A stretch of 64,000 nt of DNA from DASWED01 sp036394995 (GCA_036394995.1 DASWED010000062.1:1-64000); one strand, 5' to 3'; shown: positions 41,033-50,498, counted from the stretch's first letter. Translations and numbers: made by a program. The notes: generated by a model not told the origin, from the sequence alone.

Positions 41033-42178
41033 ATGGAGGCCTGGGAGCTCCTGCGGACGATGGTCGAGATGGGGGGGAGCGACCTCCACCTGAAGGTGGG
41101 GGCGGTTCCGTTCGTCCGCGTTGACGGGACCCTCACCCCGACCGAGTTCCCGGCCCTCGGCCCCCAGGACACCGAGCTGTTCGCGGCGGAGCTCCTGCCG
41201 CCCAGCAAGGCGTCGGAGTTCGGCGACACCAGCGAGGCCGACTTCGGCTACACGCTCCCCGGCGTGGGGCGGTTCCGGGTGAACTGCTTCCGGCAGCGGG
41301 GCGCCGTGGGCCTGGCCATCCGCCGGGTCCGCGCCGAGACGCCGACGTTCGAGGAGCTCATGCTGCCCCCGGTGGTCCGTTCGCTGGCCGAGGCCCCCCG
41401 GGGTCTGGTGCTGGTGACCGGGCCGACTGGGACCGGGAAGACCACCACCATCGCCTCGTTCATCGGCCACATCAACATGACTCGCCGGGCCCACATCGTG
41501 ACCGTGGAGGACCCCATCGAGGTCATCCACGAGGACTACCGTTCGATCATCGACCAGCGCGAGGTGGGGGTGGACACCCAGTCGTACTCCGCCGCCCTGC
41601 GGCACGTGGTGCGCCAGGACCCCGACGTGATCTTCGTGGGGGAGATCCGGGACCAGGAGTCGGCCGAGGCCGCCATCCACGCCGCCGAGACCGGGCACCT
41701 GGTGATCTCGACCCTGCACACGATCGACGCCACCGAGACCGTGAACCGCCTGATCGACCTGTTCCCGCCGGGGCAGCAGCGCCAGGCCCGCGTGTCGCTG
41801 GCCTCGGGCCTCCGGGGAGTCCTGTCGCAGCGGCTCCTGCCCCGGGCCAACCACCGCGGGCGGGTCCCGGCGGTGGAGGTCCTGATCAACAACGGCCGGG
41901 TCCAGGAGCGGCTGCTGAAGCCGGAGAGCACGTTCGAGATCATCGACGTCATCGCCGAGGGCGAGTTCTACGGCATGCAGACGTTCGACCAGTCGCTGGT
42001 GAAGCTGGTCATGGAGGGGCTGGTCCGGGAGGAGGACGCGATGGAGGCGTCCTCGAACCCGCACGACTTCCAGCTGGCGATGAAGTCCGCCCGCCTCCGG
42101 GCCGACGTGGTCGCCGCGTCCCGCCCCACCGGCGACGGCCCCATCCCGATCGGCGAGGTCCCCGGCGTGACCGTCTGA
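41033..42178 (+). CDS. pilT: PilT-family type IV pilus retraction ATPase
   Basis: A 381-residue hexameric ATPase. GSDLHLKVGAVPFVRVDG is the PilT N-terminal pattern; Walker A is TGPTGTGKTTT (about residue 129), the Asp box EDPIEVIH follows, Walker B is DVIFVGEIRD, and the His box is ISTLHTIDA. Length fits PilT. No other pilus genes adjoin, so the pilus must be encoded elsewhere. The ATG at 41033 gives MEAWELLRTMVEMGGSDLHL, the standard start. Confidence 0.95.
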   Translation: MEAWELLRTMVEMGGSDLHLKVGAVPFVRVDGTLTPTEFPALGPQDTELFAAELLPPSKASEFGDTSEADFGYTLPGVGRFRVNCFRQRGAVGLAIRRVRAETPTFEELMLPPVVRSLAEAPRGLVLVTGPTGTGKTTTIASFIGHINMTRRAHIVTVEDPIEVIHEDYRSIIDQREVGVDTQSYSAALRHVVRQDPDVIFVGEIRDQESAEAAIHAAETGHLVISTLHTIDATETVNRLIDLFPPGQQRQARVSLASGLRGVLSQRLLPRANHRGRVPAVEVLINNGRVQERLLKPESTFEIIDVIAEGEFYGMQTFDQSLVKLVMEGLVREEDAMEASSNPHDFQLAMKSARLRADVVAASRPTGDGPIPIGEVPGVTV

Positions 42179-42195
42179 CCGGTCTCGGCTCTCGG

Positions 42196-43104
42196 TCAGG
42201 GTTCGATCACGACGCAGCGCACCGGCGGGAAGCCGTCGTCCGTTCGTTCCCAGGTCGTGCCGGCGTCGCCGGAGCGGTACAGGGCGTCGTCGGGTGCCGC
42301 GAGGACGACGGTCGGGCCGTCGGAGGCGAGGCGGTGGGTGTCGAGGTTCGCGTCGAACCACTCCGGGAGGCCGTCCGTGCATCGTTCGAACGGGCCGTCC
42401 GAGTCCAGGGGGCGGCGGTAGATCGCGGCCTGCCGGGTCCGGGGCCCGGTGGAGGCGGTGAGGAGGACGTGGTCGCCGGCCACGGCGACGGCTCGGGCGT
42501 AGGAGGCGTGGAGGCCCGCGTCGTCGATGGTCCACGTCCGGCCGCCGTCCCGGCTCACCGCCAGGCCGTACGCGCAGGCGGCGAGGACCGTTCCGACGCG
42601 ATCCGGGTGCGCGATCACCTGGTGGACGTCGGCGTCGACCTCGATGGTGGGCTGCCACGTCGCTCCGCCGTCCGCGGTGCGGGGGATCCCGCCGACGTGC
42701 ACGTTCACGTACACGACGACGTCGGGTCCCGCCGCCATCGACCGGACGTCCGGTGGGCCGCCCCATGGCGTGGACCACGTGTCCCGCCCCGGCGTGGAGT
42801 CGAAGGAGGGCACCGGCGCCAGCTCCTCGCCGACGAGGCGGAACAGGCCGGCCTCCGTCGCACCCACCAGGACGCCGGCCGGTCCGTCCATCAGACAATG
42901 GATCCGGACGCCCTCGGGAGCGGTCGCCGGCGCCCGCTCCTCGCCGCCGGTCACGTGCCACAGCTCGGTTCCGTTCGCCACCGCCCACCACCCCCCACCG
43001 GCGGCCGGTGCCAGCGCGCCCACGTCGTGCCCCGCCAGGGCGACCGGGTCGCGGCCAGGGCCCGCCTCGAGCATTCCCGCGGCGGTTCCCAGGAGGATCC
43101 TCAC
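42196..43104 (-). CDS. BNR/WD40-like beta-propeller protein (sialidase-like repeats)
   Basis: A 302-residue cytoplasmic protein, no signal peptide. Asp-box-like repeats are visible: RTADGGATWQPT, VSRDGGRTWTID and YRSGDAGTTWERT (S/T-x-D-x-G-x-T-W). The repeats support a beta-propeller of the BNR/glycosyl hydrolase-like type found in many actinobacterial proteins of unknown role. The start GTG 43104 overlaps the stop of the metallopeptidase-like gene upstream. I see no sialidase catalytic Arg triad or Tyr/Glu with certainty. Confidence 0.75.
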   Translation of the reverse strand: MRILLGTAAGMLEAGPGRDPVALAGHDVGALAPAAGGGWWAVANGTELWHVTGGEERAPATAPEGVRIHCLMDGPAGVLVGATEAGLFRLVGEELAPVPSFDSTPGRDTWSTPWGGPPDVRSMAAGPDVVVYVNVHVGGIPRTADGGATWQPTIEVDADVHQVIAHPDRVGTVLAACAYGLAVSRDGGRTWTIDDAGLHASYARAVAVAGDHVLLTASTGPRTRQAAIYRRPLDSDGPFERCTDGLPEWFDANLDTHRLASDGPTVVLAAPDDALYRSGDAGTTWERTDDGFPPVRCVVIEP

Positions 43105-43610
43105 GACGCCCGGACCTCCTGCGCCGCAAGGGTCTCCGCACCCTGAGCGGCGCGAGCGGCCGCGAGCTCGAACGGGTGCCGTCGGTAGCCGTACCGGAGG
43201 AACATCGCGCCGTAGACGGGGAGGAACAGCGGGCCCCACCGGCGGTACTGCCGGACGTGCTCCAGCTCGTGGGCCAGGAGCTCGCCCTCGATCCGGACCG
43301 TGCCGATGAGGACGTGCCCGAACGTCTGGGCGGAGTAGCCGAACAGCGGGATCAGGCGGGCGTAGCCCCGTGCGGGACCGTCGAACACCAGGACCCTCCG
43401 GGCCTCGTGGGGTGACACGTCGAGGAGCCGGGGTCGCCGGAACGACAGCGCGCCGAACACCAGCCCGATCGCCGAGTTCGGCAGCGACCACAGGAATCCC
43501 GGCGCGGCGTCCACGACGGGGAACGCTATCGCGTCGGCAGGTCGAGGGTCTCCCGCGGCACCGCGCGAGCGACTGGCGAGCCGGGTGGGGCGGATATCCT
43601 GCCGGGTCAT
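43101..43610 (-). CDS. Metallopeptidase-like protein with HELEH motif
   Basis: A 169-residue protein. The motif HELEHVRQYR near residue 115 fits HExxH zinc-binding, and short hydrophobic stretches occur at about 36-54 and 128-140. I recognise no named peptidase family; similar small actinobacterial proteins are annotated as hypothetical. The ATG at 43608-43610 shares bases with the GrpB ATG on the other strand (CATG), so the true start may be an internal one. Confidence 0.55.
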   Translation of the reverse strand: MTRQDIRPTRLASRSRGAAGDPRPADAIAFPVVDAAPGFLWSLPNSAIGLVFGALSFRRPRLLDVSPHEARRVLVFDGPARGYARLIPLFGYSAQTFGHVLIGTVRIEGELLAHELEHVRQYRRWGPLFLPVYGAMFLRYGYRRHPFELAAARAAQGAETLAAQEVRAS

Positions 43611-44187
43611 GGGCGAGTCCCCTCAGGCCCGGGAGGAGGAGATCCGGGCGGCGACGGTTGGGGAGCTCCGCGTGCACGGGGGCCCGATCGAGCTCGTGGA
43701 CCACGACCCCGCCTGGCCCGAACGGTTCGCGGACGAGGCCCGCCGGATCGCGGCCGCGCTCGGCGAGCGTGCGCTCGGGATCGAGCACGTGGGCTCGACG
43801 TCGGTGCCCGGGCTCGCGGCCAAGCCGATCATCGACATCCTGCTGGTCGTCGCGGACTCGGCCGACGAGGAGAGCTACGTCCCCCCACTGGAGGCCGCGG
43901 GCTACGTGCTCCGGATTCGCGAGCCGGACTGGTACGAGCACCGCATGTTCAAGACGCCGCGAGCGGACGTCCAGATCCACGTGTTCTCGGAGGGGTGCCC
44001 GGAGATCGAACGCATGGTGGCCTTCCGGGACCGGCTGCGGACCAGCCCGGAGGACCACGACCTGTACGGCAGGACGAAGCGCGAGCTGGCCAGGCGGCGG
44101 TGGAAGTACGTCCAGAACTACGCGGACGCGAAGGGAGAGGTGATCCGGGAGATCCTCGCCCGCGATGGTCCTCCCGCGGAGGAGTGA
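43609..44187 (+). CDS. GrpB/UPF0157-family nucleotidyltransferase-like protein
   Basis: A 192-residue protein. Family marks are LVDHDPAWPERFADEARRI, IEHVGSTSVPGLAAKPIIDILLVV and the C-terminal RDRLRTSPEDHDLYGRTKRELA. The GSTSVPG-IDI region has the nucleotidyltransferase fold pattern; relatives occur fused to dephospho-CoA kinase. Function unclear. A 24-bp longer start upstream exists but would overlap the divergent gene further. Confidence 0.85.
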   Translation: MGESPQAREEEIRAATVGELRVHGGPIELVDHDPAWPERFADEARRIAAALGERALGIEHVGSTSVPGLAAKPIIDILLVVADSADEESYVPPLEAAGYVLRIREPDWYEHRMFKTPRADVQIHVFSEGCPEIERMVAFRDRLRTSPEDHDLYGRTKRELARRRWKYVQNYADAKGEVIREILARDGPPAEE

Positions 44188-44408
44188 ATCGAGGGTCCCG
44201 CCCCCGGGCACTACGCGGAGCCCGGCCGAGGCTGTTGCCGCCCGCCCAGCGGGGCGGGACCGACTCGACGATCTTTGCGGCCCGCGCCCGCCGTTCGCGA
44301 CCGGCTCGCCCGGACCTCCTCCCGTTCCATCGACACTCCACGCTGCGAGTTGAGCCGATCGCGGCGTTCGCCGGTGCGGCGGAGTGCCGGGGGTACCATG
44401 GCCGGGTC
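44188..44408. other. 221-bp gap before pcnA
   Basis: GC-rich intergenic DNA. I see no RNA gene, repeat or clear promoter. The pcnA ATG is preceded by CCATGGCCGGGTC, with no strong ribosome site. Confidence 0.4.
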
Positions 44409-45872
44409 ATGGCCGAGCCCCCCACCTCCGACCGGCCGACCGGCGCTGCCCTCGTCGAGATCGACCCCCTGGCCCGCGAGCTCGGGGATCGGTTCCGCAG
44501 GGCCGGCTTCGAGCTGTACCTGGTGGGGGGCGTGGTCAGGGACTCGCTGCTCGGCCGGCTCGACCCGGACTCCGAGCTGGACATGGCCACCTCCGCGCGG
44601 CCCGACGAGACGCTCCGGGTGCTGAAGGGGTGGGCCGACCGGCGGTACCTCCAGGGCGTGCGGTTCGGGACGGTCGGTGCGCTCAAGGGCGACCGGAAGT
44701 TCGAGATCACGACGTTCCGGGAGGAGATGTACCCGGAGGCCGAACGGAAGCCCGCGGTGACGTTCGCCCGGGACATCGACACCGACCTGTCGCGGCGAGA
44801 CTTCACGATCAACGCGATGGCGGTCCGCCTGCCGGAGGGCGAGTTCCGGGACCCGTTCGGCGGCCTCCGGGACCTCGCGGCGAAGCACCTGGACACCCCG
44901 CTGGAGCCGGAGATCGCGTTCTCCGACGATCCACTCCGGATGCTCCGGGCCGCCCGGTTCGTGTCGCAGCTCGGCGTGACGCCGTCGGTGCGGGTGGTGT
45001 CCGCGATCGAACGGATGCGGTCGCGGCTGGCCATCGTGTCGCGCGAGCGGATCCAGGACGAGCTGAACAAGCTGCTGCTGGGATCGGAGCCCGGGCGGGC
45101 CCTCCAGCTGCTGGTCGACACGAAGCTGGCCGAGGAGTTCCTGCCGGAGCTCCCGGCCCTCGAGCTGGAACAGGACCCCGTCCACAAGCACAAGGACGTC
45201 CTCCGGCACACGTTCGCGGTGGTCGAGAACTGCGAGCCGGACCTGGTGCTCCGCCTGGCCGCGCTCTTCCACGACGTCGGGAAGCCGAAGACGCGGGAGT
45301 TCACGGCCGAGGGTGTCCAGTTCCATCACCACGAGGTCGTGGGGGCCCGCATGGCCGAGGTCCGCCTGCGCGAGCTGCGCTACCCCACCTCGGTGATCGA
45401 ACAGGTCCGCCGGCTGATCGAGCTGCACCTGCGGTTCCACGGCTACGGCGAGGGATGGAGCGACGCCGCGGTCCGGCGGTACGTCCGCGACGCCGGCCCC
45501 CAGCTCGACCGGCTCAACCAGCTGACCCGGGCCGACGTCACCACCGGGAACCTGTTCAAGGCCAAGCAGTTCCGGGCGCTGCAGGACGACCTCGAGGAGC
45601 GCATCGCCCGGCTGGCGGAACAGGAGAACCTCGACGCGATGCGGCCGCCCCTGGACGGGAACGAGGTCATGGAGCACCTCGGGGTGCCGCCGGGACCGGT
45701 GGTGGGCGAGGCCCTCGCGTTCCTCATGGAGCTCCGGCTGGAGCAGGGGCTGATCGACCGCGAGGAGGCCGTCCGCCTGCTCGACGAATGGGCGGCGGAG
45801 CGGGGCGTTGCCTCCACCGCAGGGGCGCCGTCCGGCCATCCTGCCCCGAGCGAGCCCCCGGCCGAGCGGTAG
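44409..45872 (+). CDS. pcnA: CCA-adding tRNA nucleotidyltransferase with HD domain
   Basis: A 487-residue class II CCA-adding enzyme. It builds or repairs the 3' CCA of tRNAs, needed here because tRNA-Ile in this window lacks an encoded CCA. The catalytic core is LVGGVVRDSLLGR...SELDMATSA (Asp pair; DxD usually DID/DLA, here ELDM), then FEITTFR, RRDFTINAMA and DPLRMLRAARF. The HD domain is HTFAVVENC/LFHDVGKPK. The C-terminal tail is Ala/Pro-rich. The position matches pcnA (Rv3907) in mycobacteria. Confidence 0.95.
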   Translation: MAEPPTSDRPTGAALVEIDPLARELGDRFRRAGFELYLVGGVVRDSLLGRLDPDSELDMATSARPDETLRVLKGWADRRYLQGVRFGTVGALKGDRKFEITTFREEMYPEAERKPAVTFARDIDTDLSRRDFTINAMAVRLPEGEFRDPFGGLRDLAAKHLDTPLEPEIAFSDDPLRMLRAARFVSQLGVTPSVRVVSAIERMRSRLAIVSRERIQDELNKLLLGSEPGRALQLLVDTKLAEEFLPELPALELEQDPVHKHKDVLRHTFAVVENCEPDLVLRLAALFHDVGKPKTREFTAEGVQFHHHEVVGARMAEVRLRELRYPTSVIEQVRRLIELHLRFHGYGEGWSDAAVRRYVRDAGPQLDRLNQLTRADVTTGNLFKAKQFRALQDDLEERIARLAEQENLDAMRPPLDGNEVMEHLGVPPGPVVGEALAFLMELRLEQGLIDREEAVRLLDEWAAERGVASTAGAPSGHPAPSEPPAER

Positions 45873-45889
45873 CCTCGTACCCGAGCCGC

Positions 45890-47176
45890 ATGGAGACTCC
45901 CCGCACCGACATCGAGCCGTCGCGCGCGCCCGGTGGCCCGGCGCCGGCCTCCCCGAACGGAGGGGCCGGGTCCTCGGGGCTGTTCGCGAACCGGAATTTC
46001 CGGCTGTTCTTCTTCGGCCAGGTCGTGTCGAACACCGGCACGTGGCTCCAGAACGTGGCCCAGGGCGTGCTGGTCCTCGAGCTGACGGGCCGTTCGTTCA
46101 TGGTCGGGGTGACGAACGCCGCGCTGTTCGTCCCGGTGCTGGCGCTGGCGCTGTTCGGCGGGCGGCTGGCCGACAGGTTCGACCGGCGGCGCCTGCTGAT
46201 CTCGACGCAGGTCCTGGCGCTGGCGGCGACCGGGGTGCTGGCCGTGCTCGCGGGGTCGGGGAACGCCACGGTCGCGGCGGTGATGGTCGTGGCCGTGCTG
46301 GTCGGGGTGCAGTACGCGGTCTCGATCCCGGCCATGGGCGCGCTGCTGCCGGCGCTGGTCCGGCGTGAGCACCTTGGCCAGGCCATCGGGATGAACTCCG
46401 TGACGTACAACCTGGCCCGGGTGGTGGGCCCGGTGATCGCCACCGCGACCATCGCGGGGCTGGGGTTCGGGTGGGCGTTCGGGATCAACAGCCTGTCGTT
46501 CCTGGCGCTGATCGCGGCGCTCTTGCTGCTGCGGCTGGAGCGGGCCCCGCGCGTGGAATCGGGAGGTTCGATCCGCGAGGTGCTGGCGATGGCGTGGGGG
46601 AACCCCCGCCTGCGGATGATGCTCTTCGGTGTGGCCGCGGTGTCGATCGCGTCGGATCCGGTGATCACCCTGGGGCCGACGTTCGCCCAGGACGTGTTCG
46701 GGCGGGCCGACCACGACGCCGGGCTGCTGGTGGCGGCGTTCGGGATCGGCTCGATCCTGGCGGCGTTCCTGCTGGCCCGGACGTTCCGGGCGCCCCCCGA
46801 TACCCGGCTGCGGATGCTCCCGTGGACGATGCTGCTGATGGCCGGCGGCCTGGCCGGGTTTGCGTTCACGCCGTCGTTCTGGCCGGCGCTGGGGGTGCTG
46901 CTGGTGGGAGGCCTCGGCTACCTGGCCTCCAGCACGGCGTGGACCACCGCGCTCCAGGAAGAGGTCGAGGACCGAATGCGCGGCCGGATCATGGGCCTGT
47001 GGACCATCGCGTTCCTGGGCACCAGACCCATCGCCGCGCTGGTCGACGGGGCGGTGGCGGATGCAACGAACCCGAAGATCGCGGTGCTCGTGGTGCTGCT
47101 CCCGCTGGTGCTGGTCACGGTGTTCGGCGTACGGACGCTCAGCCGGACGGAGCGAGCCGAGCCGGCTCCGGCGTAG
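45890..47176 (+). CDS. MFS transporter (EntS/TMR-like)
   Basis: A 428-residue major facilitator protein with about eleven to twelve membrane helices and the short MFS motif GGRLADRFDRRRLL after helix 2. The start LFANRNFRLFFFGQVVSNTGTWLQNVAQGVLV places it in the enterobactin exporter-like group (MFS_3). It begins 17 bp after pcnA. Substrate unknown; members export siderophores, antibiotics or other small molecules. Confidence 0.88.
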   Translation: METPRTDIEPSRAPGGPAPASPNGGAGSSGLFANRNFRLFFFGQVVSNTGTWLQNVAQGVLVLELTGRSFMVGVTNAALFVPVLALALFGGRLADRFDRRRLLISTQVLALAATGVLAVLAGSGNATVAAVMVVAVLVGVQYAVSIPAMGALLPALVRREHLGQAIGMNSVTYNLARVVGPVIATATIAGLGFGWAFGINSLSFLALIAALLLLRLERAPRVESGGSIREVLAMAWGNPRLRMMLFGVAAVSIASDPVITLGPTFAQDVFGRADHDAGLLVAAFGIGSILAAFLLARTFRAPPDTRLRMLPWTMLLMAGGLAGFAFTPSFWPALGVLLVGGLGYLASSTAWTTALQEEVEDRMRGRIMGLWTIAFLGTRPIAALVDGAVADATNPKIAVLVVLLPLVLVTVFGVRTLSRTERAEPAPA

Positions 47177-47181
47177 GCCGG

Positions 47182-48867
47182 CTACTCGGCGGCCGGCTCG
47201 AACTCCAGCGAGTCCACGGCCGCCCAGACCTGGTCGCGGACCTCGGGGGAGACGTCCGGCCCCATGGCCACGTACAGGTAGAAGGCCCGCCCGGCGTCGG
47301 CGAACGGTATCCACCACTGCGTGTACCGCTTCTCCGGGTCGGAAAGGCAATACCGGGCCTCCACCTCCTGGTTCGGCTTCTCCGTGGCGAACGTCTCCGG
47401 CCGCGGCTCGAATCCCCGCTCGAACGCCTTGCCAGGAGAGTCCTCGGCGAGCCAGATCAGGGCGTCCTGCGGGAACAGGTCCTCGATGGCGTTCTCGGGC
47501 ACGTGCGCGCAATTCGTGCCGCCGGGCCGCAGCACGTACGTCCCGAGCGCCAGGATCTCCGCCGGGGACGTCAGGATCGGGGTCAGCTTCTCGTCGGCCA
47601 AATACCACCCCGCCGGATATGTGATCGTGTAGCCGTCGTCGGGATCGGAGTACTCGACCAACCCCAGGGCGGACGAAGTCGGCACGTTGAGGTGTGACAC
47701 CAGGTACTCGGTTGCGTCACGCGTGGCTGCGTCGGCCTCGGGCCCCACCCAGTATTCGATCCCGTAGATCGCGGCATCCGCTGGTCCCTGACCGGTGAGG
47801 CGATGGAGAGGCGAGCCGAGGATCTCGCCGACGACTTCGAAAGCCCCAGGCACGATGTCCGGGGGCAGCTGGGATGGCGGAGAGCATGAGATGCACGGCG
47901 GTCGATACGTGAGCGAGACATAGACGAACGCATCTGTTGGGCTCAGGTTCCCCTCGCGGAAGCCCCGGATCGAACAGTGGCTGTCACCTTGCCCGCATCC
48001 TTCAACCAGCTGCGCCACGGCATCTGCGTTCGTCGAAGCGCCCAGACCGAGGCCGAAGTGGAGTTGAAGTGGGACGGTCGTGGAGGCCCAGCCGTCGGGA
48101 ACGGGCACAGGCGCGTCCGCGTACCAGACGTCGACCGGGTGAGCCTCGTTGGGGTCGAACGCCAATGGTTCGCTTCCGGTAGTGAAACGGAGATTCGCCA
48201 CGACGTACTCCGCAGCGTCGCGAGACGCTTGCGTGGCGTCTGGTCCCACCCAGTACCGAACCTCGACGGACCCGGATCTTGCGTTGATGGTGCGCACAGC
48301 TTGCAGCACGGGCTCTCCGTCGATGCTCCCCACCTGGTCGAAGTCGTCGGGCCTCAGCTGATCCGGGAATGCCATGTCGCAGTACCCGGGAGTGCAGCCG
48401 TTCGTGAGCACCGCAACCTGAACGAATGCGTCACCTGTCTCGACGTCACCAGCCTCGATGTGACGGGTCGAGCACGAGCTGTCGGCCAGGCCGCAGCCAC
48501 TGATGGCCGCCTCGACTGCGTCACGGCTGGTCGAGAGTGCCATGTCTTCGATGCCTGGCCATACGCCAGACTGGACGAACCACCCCTCGGGCACGGGCAC
48601 GGGACGGCCCGTCGGCAGTTGGACGTAGCGGACTCCACCGGGATCGAACGTGTCGGCGGGCTGGGGTCCCGGGTCGAGGCCTCCGAGCTGAGTGACGGCC
48701 CAGGTTGTACCGGTGCCGACAAGGGCCACCGCAGCTGCCAGCGCGATGATTCGGCGTGTCCCGCGCCGTCGGCCGCCCCTGATCGCCGCGTCCGCCGGGG
48801 GAAGCTCGACCGGGATCGACTCGGCCGCGGCCACGAGGCGGCGTTCGATGTCGGTGTCGGATCTCAT
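47182..48867 (-). CDS. Membrane-anchored protein with three tandem GW-type repeats, partner of an ECF sigma
   Basis: A 561-residue protein. The first 40 residues are cytoplasmic and basic near the membrane; one helix spans about 41-60 (IIALAAAVALVGTGTTWAV). Outside are three similar domains, each opening with a Pro/Tyr-Gly-Trp motif (VPVPEGWF, VPVPDGWA, ITYPAGWY), with the first two ending YWVGPxAxxxxRDAxEYxVxxL and having Cys pairs (GCGLADSSCS, GCGQGDSHCS). No zinc-finger anti-sigma motif is present. The start overlaps the sigma stop (ATGA), so it may be the sigma regulator or sensor. Function inferred from context only. Confidence 0.65.
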   Translation of the reverse strand: MRSDTDIERRLVAAAESIPVELPPADAAIRGGRRRGTRRIIALAAAVALVGTGTTWAVTQLGGLDPGPQPADTFDPGGVRYVQLPTGRPVPVPEGWFVQSGVWPGIEDMALSTSRDAVEAAISGCGLADSSCSTRHIEAGDVETGDAFVQVAVLTNGCTPGYCDMAFPDQLRPDDFDQVGSIDGEPVLQAVRTINARSGSVEVRYWVGPDATQASRDAAEYVVANLRFTTGSEPLAFDPNEAHPVDVWYADAPVPVPDGWASTTVPLQLHFGLGLGASTNADAVAQLVEGCGQGDSHCSIRGFREGNLSPTDAFVYVSLTYRPPCISCSPPSQLPPDIVPGAFEVVGEILGSPLHRLTGQGPADAAIYGIEYWVGPEADAATRDATEYLVSHLNVPTSSALGLVEYSDPDDGYTITYPAGWYLADEKLTPILTSPAEILALGTYVLRPGGTNCAHVPENAIEDLFPQDALIWLAEDSPGKAFERGFEPRPETFATEKPNQEVEARYCLSDPEKRYTQWWIPFADAGRAFYLYVAMGPDVSPEVRDQVWAAVDSLEFEPAAE

Positions 48868-49355
48868 TGGGTGGTGGGCTCCTGGGTCTTCGTGAGCGAT
48901 CGGCGGAGGTTCGCAAGGCCCTGTGACGTGAGGGCCTTGATCGTTCCGGGTCGCTTGCCGAGGGCTCGCGCGGTCTCCTCGATCGAGAGGTCGGCCCAGT
49001 GGCGCAGGACCACGGCGGCGCGCTGGGCCGGCGGGAGGGCTCGAAGTGCTGCCATGAGTTCCTGGTCGGGAACCTCGGGCTCGGGAGCGTCGCCGGGGGG
49101 CTGCGGTGCGCGTTGGTGCAGGCGCTGGCGGCGGCGCCAGGAGATCGCGAGGTTCGCGGCGACCCGCTGGACCCATGCGCCGGGACGCTCGGCGCGCGAG
49201 ACCGTGCGCCACCGCTCGTACGCCCTGGCGAACGCCTCCTGGGTCACGTCGGCCGCCTCCTGCCGGTCGCCGGTGATGAGGAACGACGCACGGAACACAC
49301 GGGCGTACTCCTCCCGCCACAACCCCTCGAACGCGGCACGTCGCTCGTCCCTCAC
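48864..49355 (-). CDS. ECF RNA polymerase sigma factor (SigE-like subgroup)
   Basis: A 163-residue ECF sigma. Region 2 is seen in FEGLWREEYARVFRASFLITGDRQEAADVTQEAFARAYERW and VQRVAANLAIS; region 4 in LPPAQRAAVVLRHWADLSIEETARALGKRPGTIKALTSQGLANLR. These resemble the SigE/SigK-type ECFs common in actinobacteria with membrane partners. It is coupled (ATGA) to the triple-repeat membrane protein. Confidence 0.9.
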   Translation of the reverse strand: MRDERRAAFEGLWREEYARVFRASFLITGDRQEAADVTQEAFARAYERWRTVSRAERPGAWVQRVAANLAISWRRRQRLHQRAPQPPGDAPEPEVPDQELMAALRALPPAQRAAVVLRHWADLSIEETARALGKRPGTIKALTSQGLANLRRSLTKTQEPTTQ

Positions 49356-49406
49356 ACCCTCATCGTGGACGACGCTGGAGCTGCCCGGAAGGTTTAGCTC
49401 CGCGGA

Positions 49407-50498
49407 CTATTCCGGGAGGATCACCGAGACCTCCACCGCCTTGAAGGCGGCGTGGACCGGGGTGCGTTCGGTGAGTCCCAGGCGGGTGACGGACGCTGCC
49501 GTGACCTCGGCGACGAGCGGGGGGGAGCTGGCGATGCGGATCCTGGCGCGGTCGGCGTCGCGGATGACGCTGGTGATGGGGCCGTGCAGGACGTTCCGGG
49601 CGGAGCCGCTCTCCGGCGGCGTGAGGAACAGCGCCACATCGGCGGGGCGGAGGATTCCGAGCACGCCGTCGGTGTCGCCCGCCGCGTCGGCGGGCCAGCC
49701 GACCACCACGTCGCCGTCGGGGGTCCTGAGGAGTCCGCTCCCGTCGTTCAGGCGGACCAGCGTTCCGGCGAACAGGTTGACGCCCACCAGCTCGGCGGCG
49801 TACGGGGTTCGTGGCGCGTCCCGGATCTCCTCGGGTGTCCCGACCTGCGTGACCCGGCCCTCCTCCATGAGCACCAGCTCGTCGGCCAGGGTCATGGCCT
49901 CCACGGGGTCGTGGGTGACCAGCACGCGGACGCCCGGGAAGCCGGCCAGCAGCTCGCGGAGCAGCGTGCGGATCTCGCCTCGGGAGCGGACGTCCAGCGC
50001 GGAGAGGGGTTCGTCCAGTAACAGCAGCCGCGGCTCGTGGACCAGGGCCCGGGCCAGCGCCACGCGCTGGGCCTCCCCACCCGACAGCTCGGCCGGCTTC
50101 GCGCCCGCCCGATGGGCCACGCCCAGCCTTTCCAGGAGCCGCGCAGCCCGGGCCCGGGCCTCGCGCCTCGCCACGCCTCGGGCCCGCAGCGGGAACGCCG
50201 CGTTCTCCAGCGCGGACAGGTGCGGGAACAGGAGGAGGTCCTGGAACACCACGCCGACCGGCCGCCGCTCCGGGGGCAGGCGCACACCGTTCCCGTCGAG
50301 CTCCGCGCCATCAAGGACCACCCGACCTCGGACCTCTGGCTCCAACCCGGCCAGCGCCCGCACCACGGTGGACTTCCCGGCCCCGTTCGGCCCCAGCAGG
50401 GCCACCGTCCGGCCGGCGGGGATCCGCAGCGAGGCGTGGACGTCGAACCGCTCCCGCGGCACCTCCACGGTCGCCTCGAGGGCGCCTGCGCCGTTCAC
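49407..50498 (-). CDS. modC: Molybdate ABC transporter ATP-binding protein
   Basis: A 363-residue ATPase. Walker A is LLGPNGAGKSTVV (about residue 33), signature LSGGEAQRVALARAL, Walker B LLLLDEPLSALD, then the switch HD in VLVTHDPVEA. The C-terminal Mop/TOBE-type domain (after about residue 285) is as in ModC and fits oxyanion sensing. GTG 50498 overlaps the modB stop (GTGA). Confidence 0.92.
   Translation of the reverse strand: MNGAGALEATVEVPRERFDVHASLRIPAGRTVALLGPNGAGKSTVVRALAGLEPEVRGRVVLDGAELDGNGVRLPPERRPVGVVFQDLLLFPHLSALENAAFPLRARGVARREARARAARLLERLGVAHRAGAKPAELSGGEAQRVALARALVHEPRLLLLDEPLSALDVRSRGEIRTLLRELLAGFPGVRVLVTHDPVEAMTLADELVLMEEGRVTQVGTPEEIRDAPRTPYAAELVGVNLFAGTLVRLNDGSGLLRTPDGDVVVGWPADAAGDTDGVLGILRPADVALFLTPPESGSARNVLHGPITSVIRDADRARIRIASSPPLVAEVTAASVTRLGLTERTPVHAAFKAVEVSVILPE

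Noticed and set aside
43608..43611. Bidirectional CATG start shared by the HELEH protein and GrpB genes as a regulatory device
   Set aside because: The HELEH protein may start at a later codon, so the shared start is probably an annotation effect.
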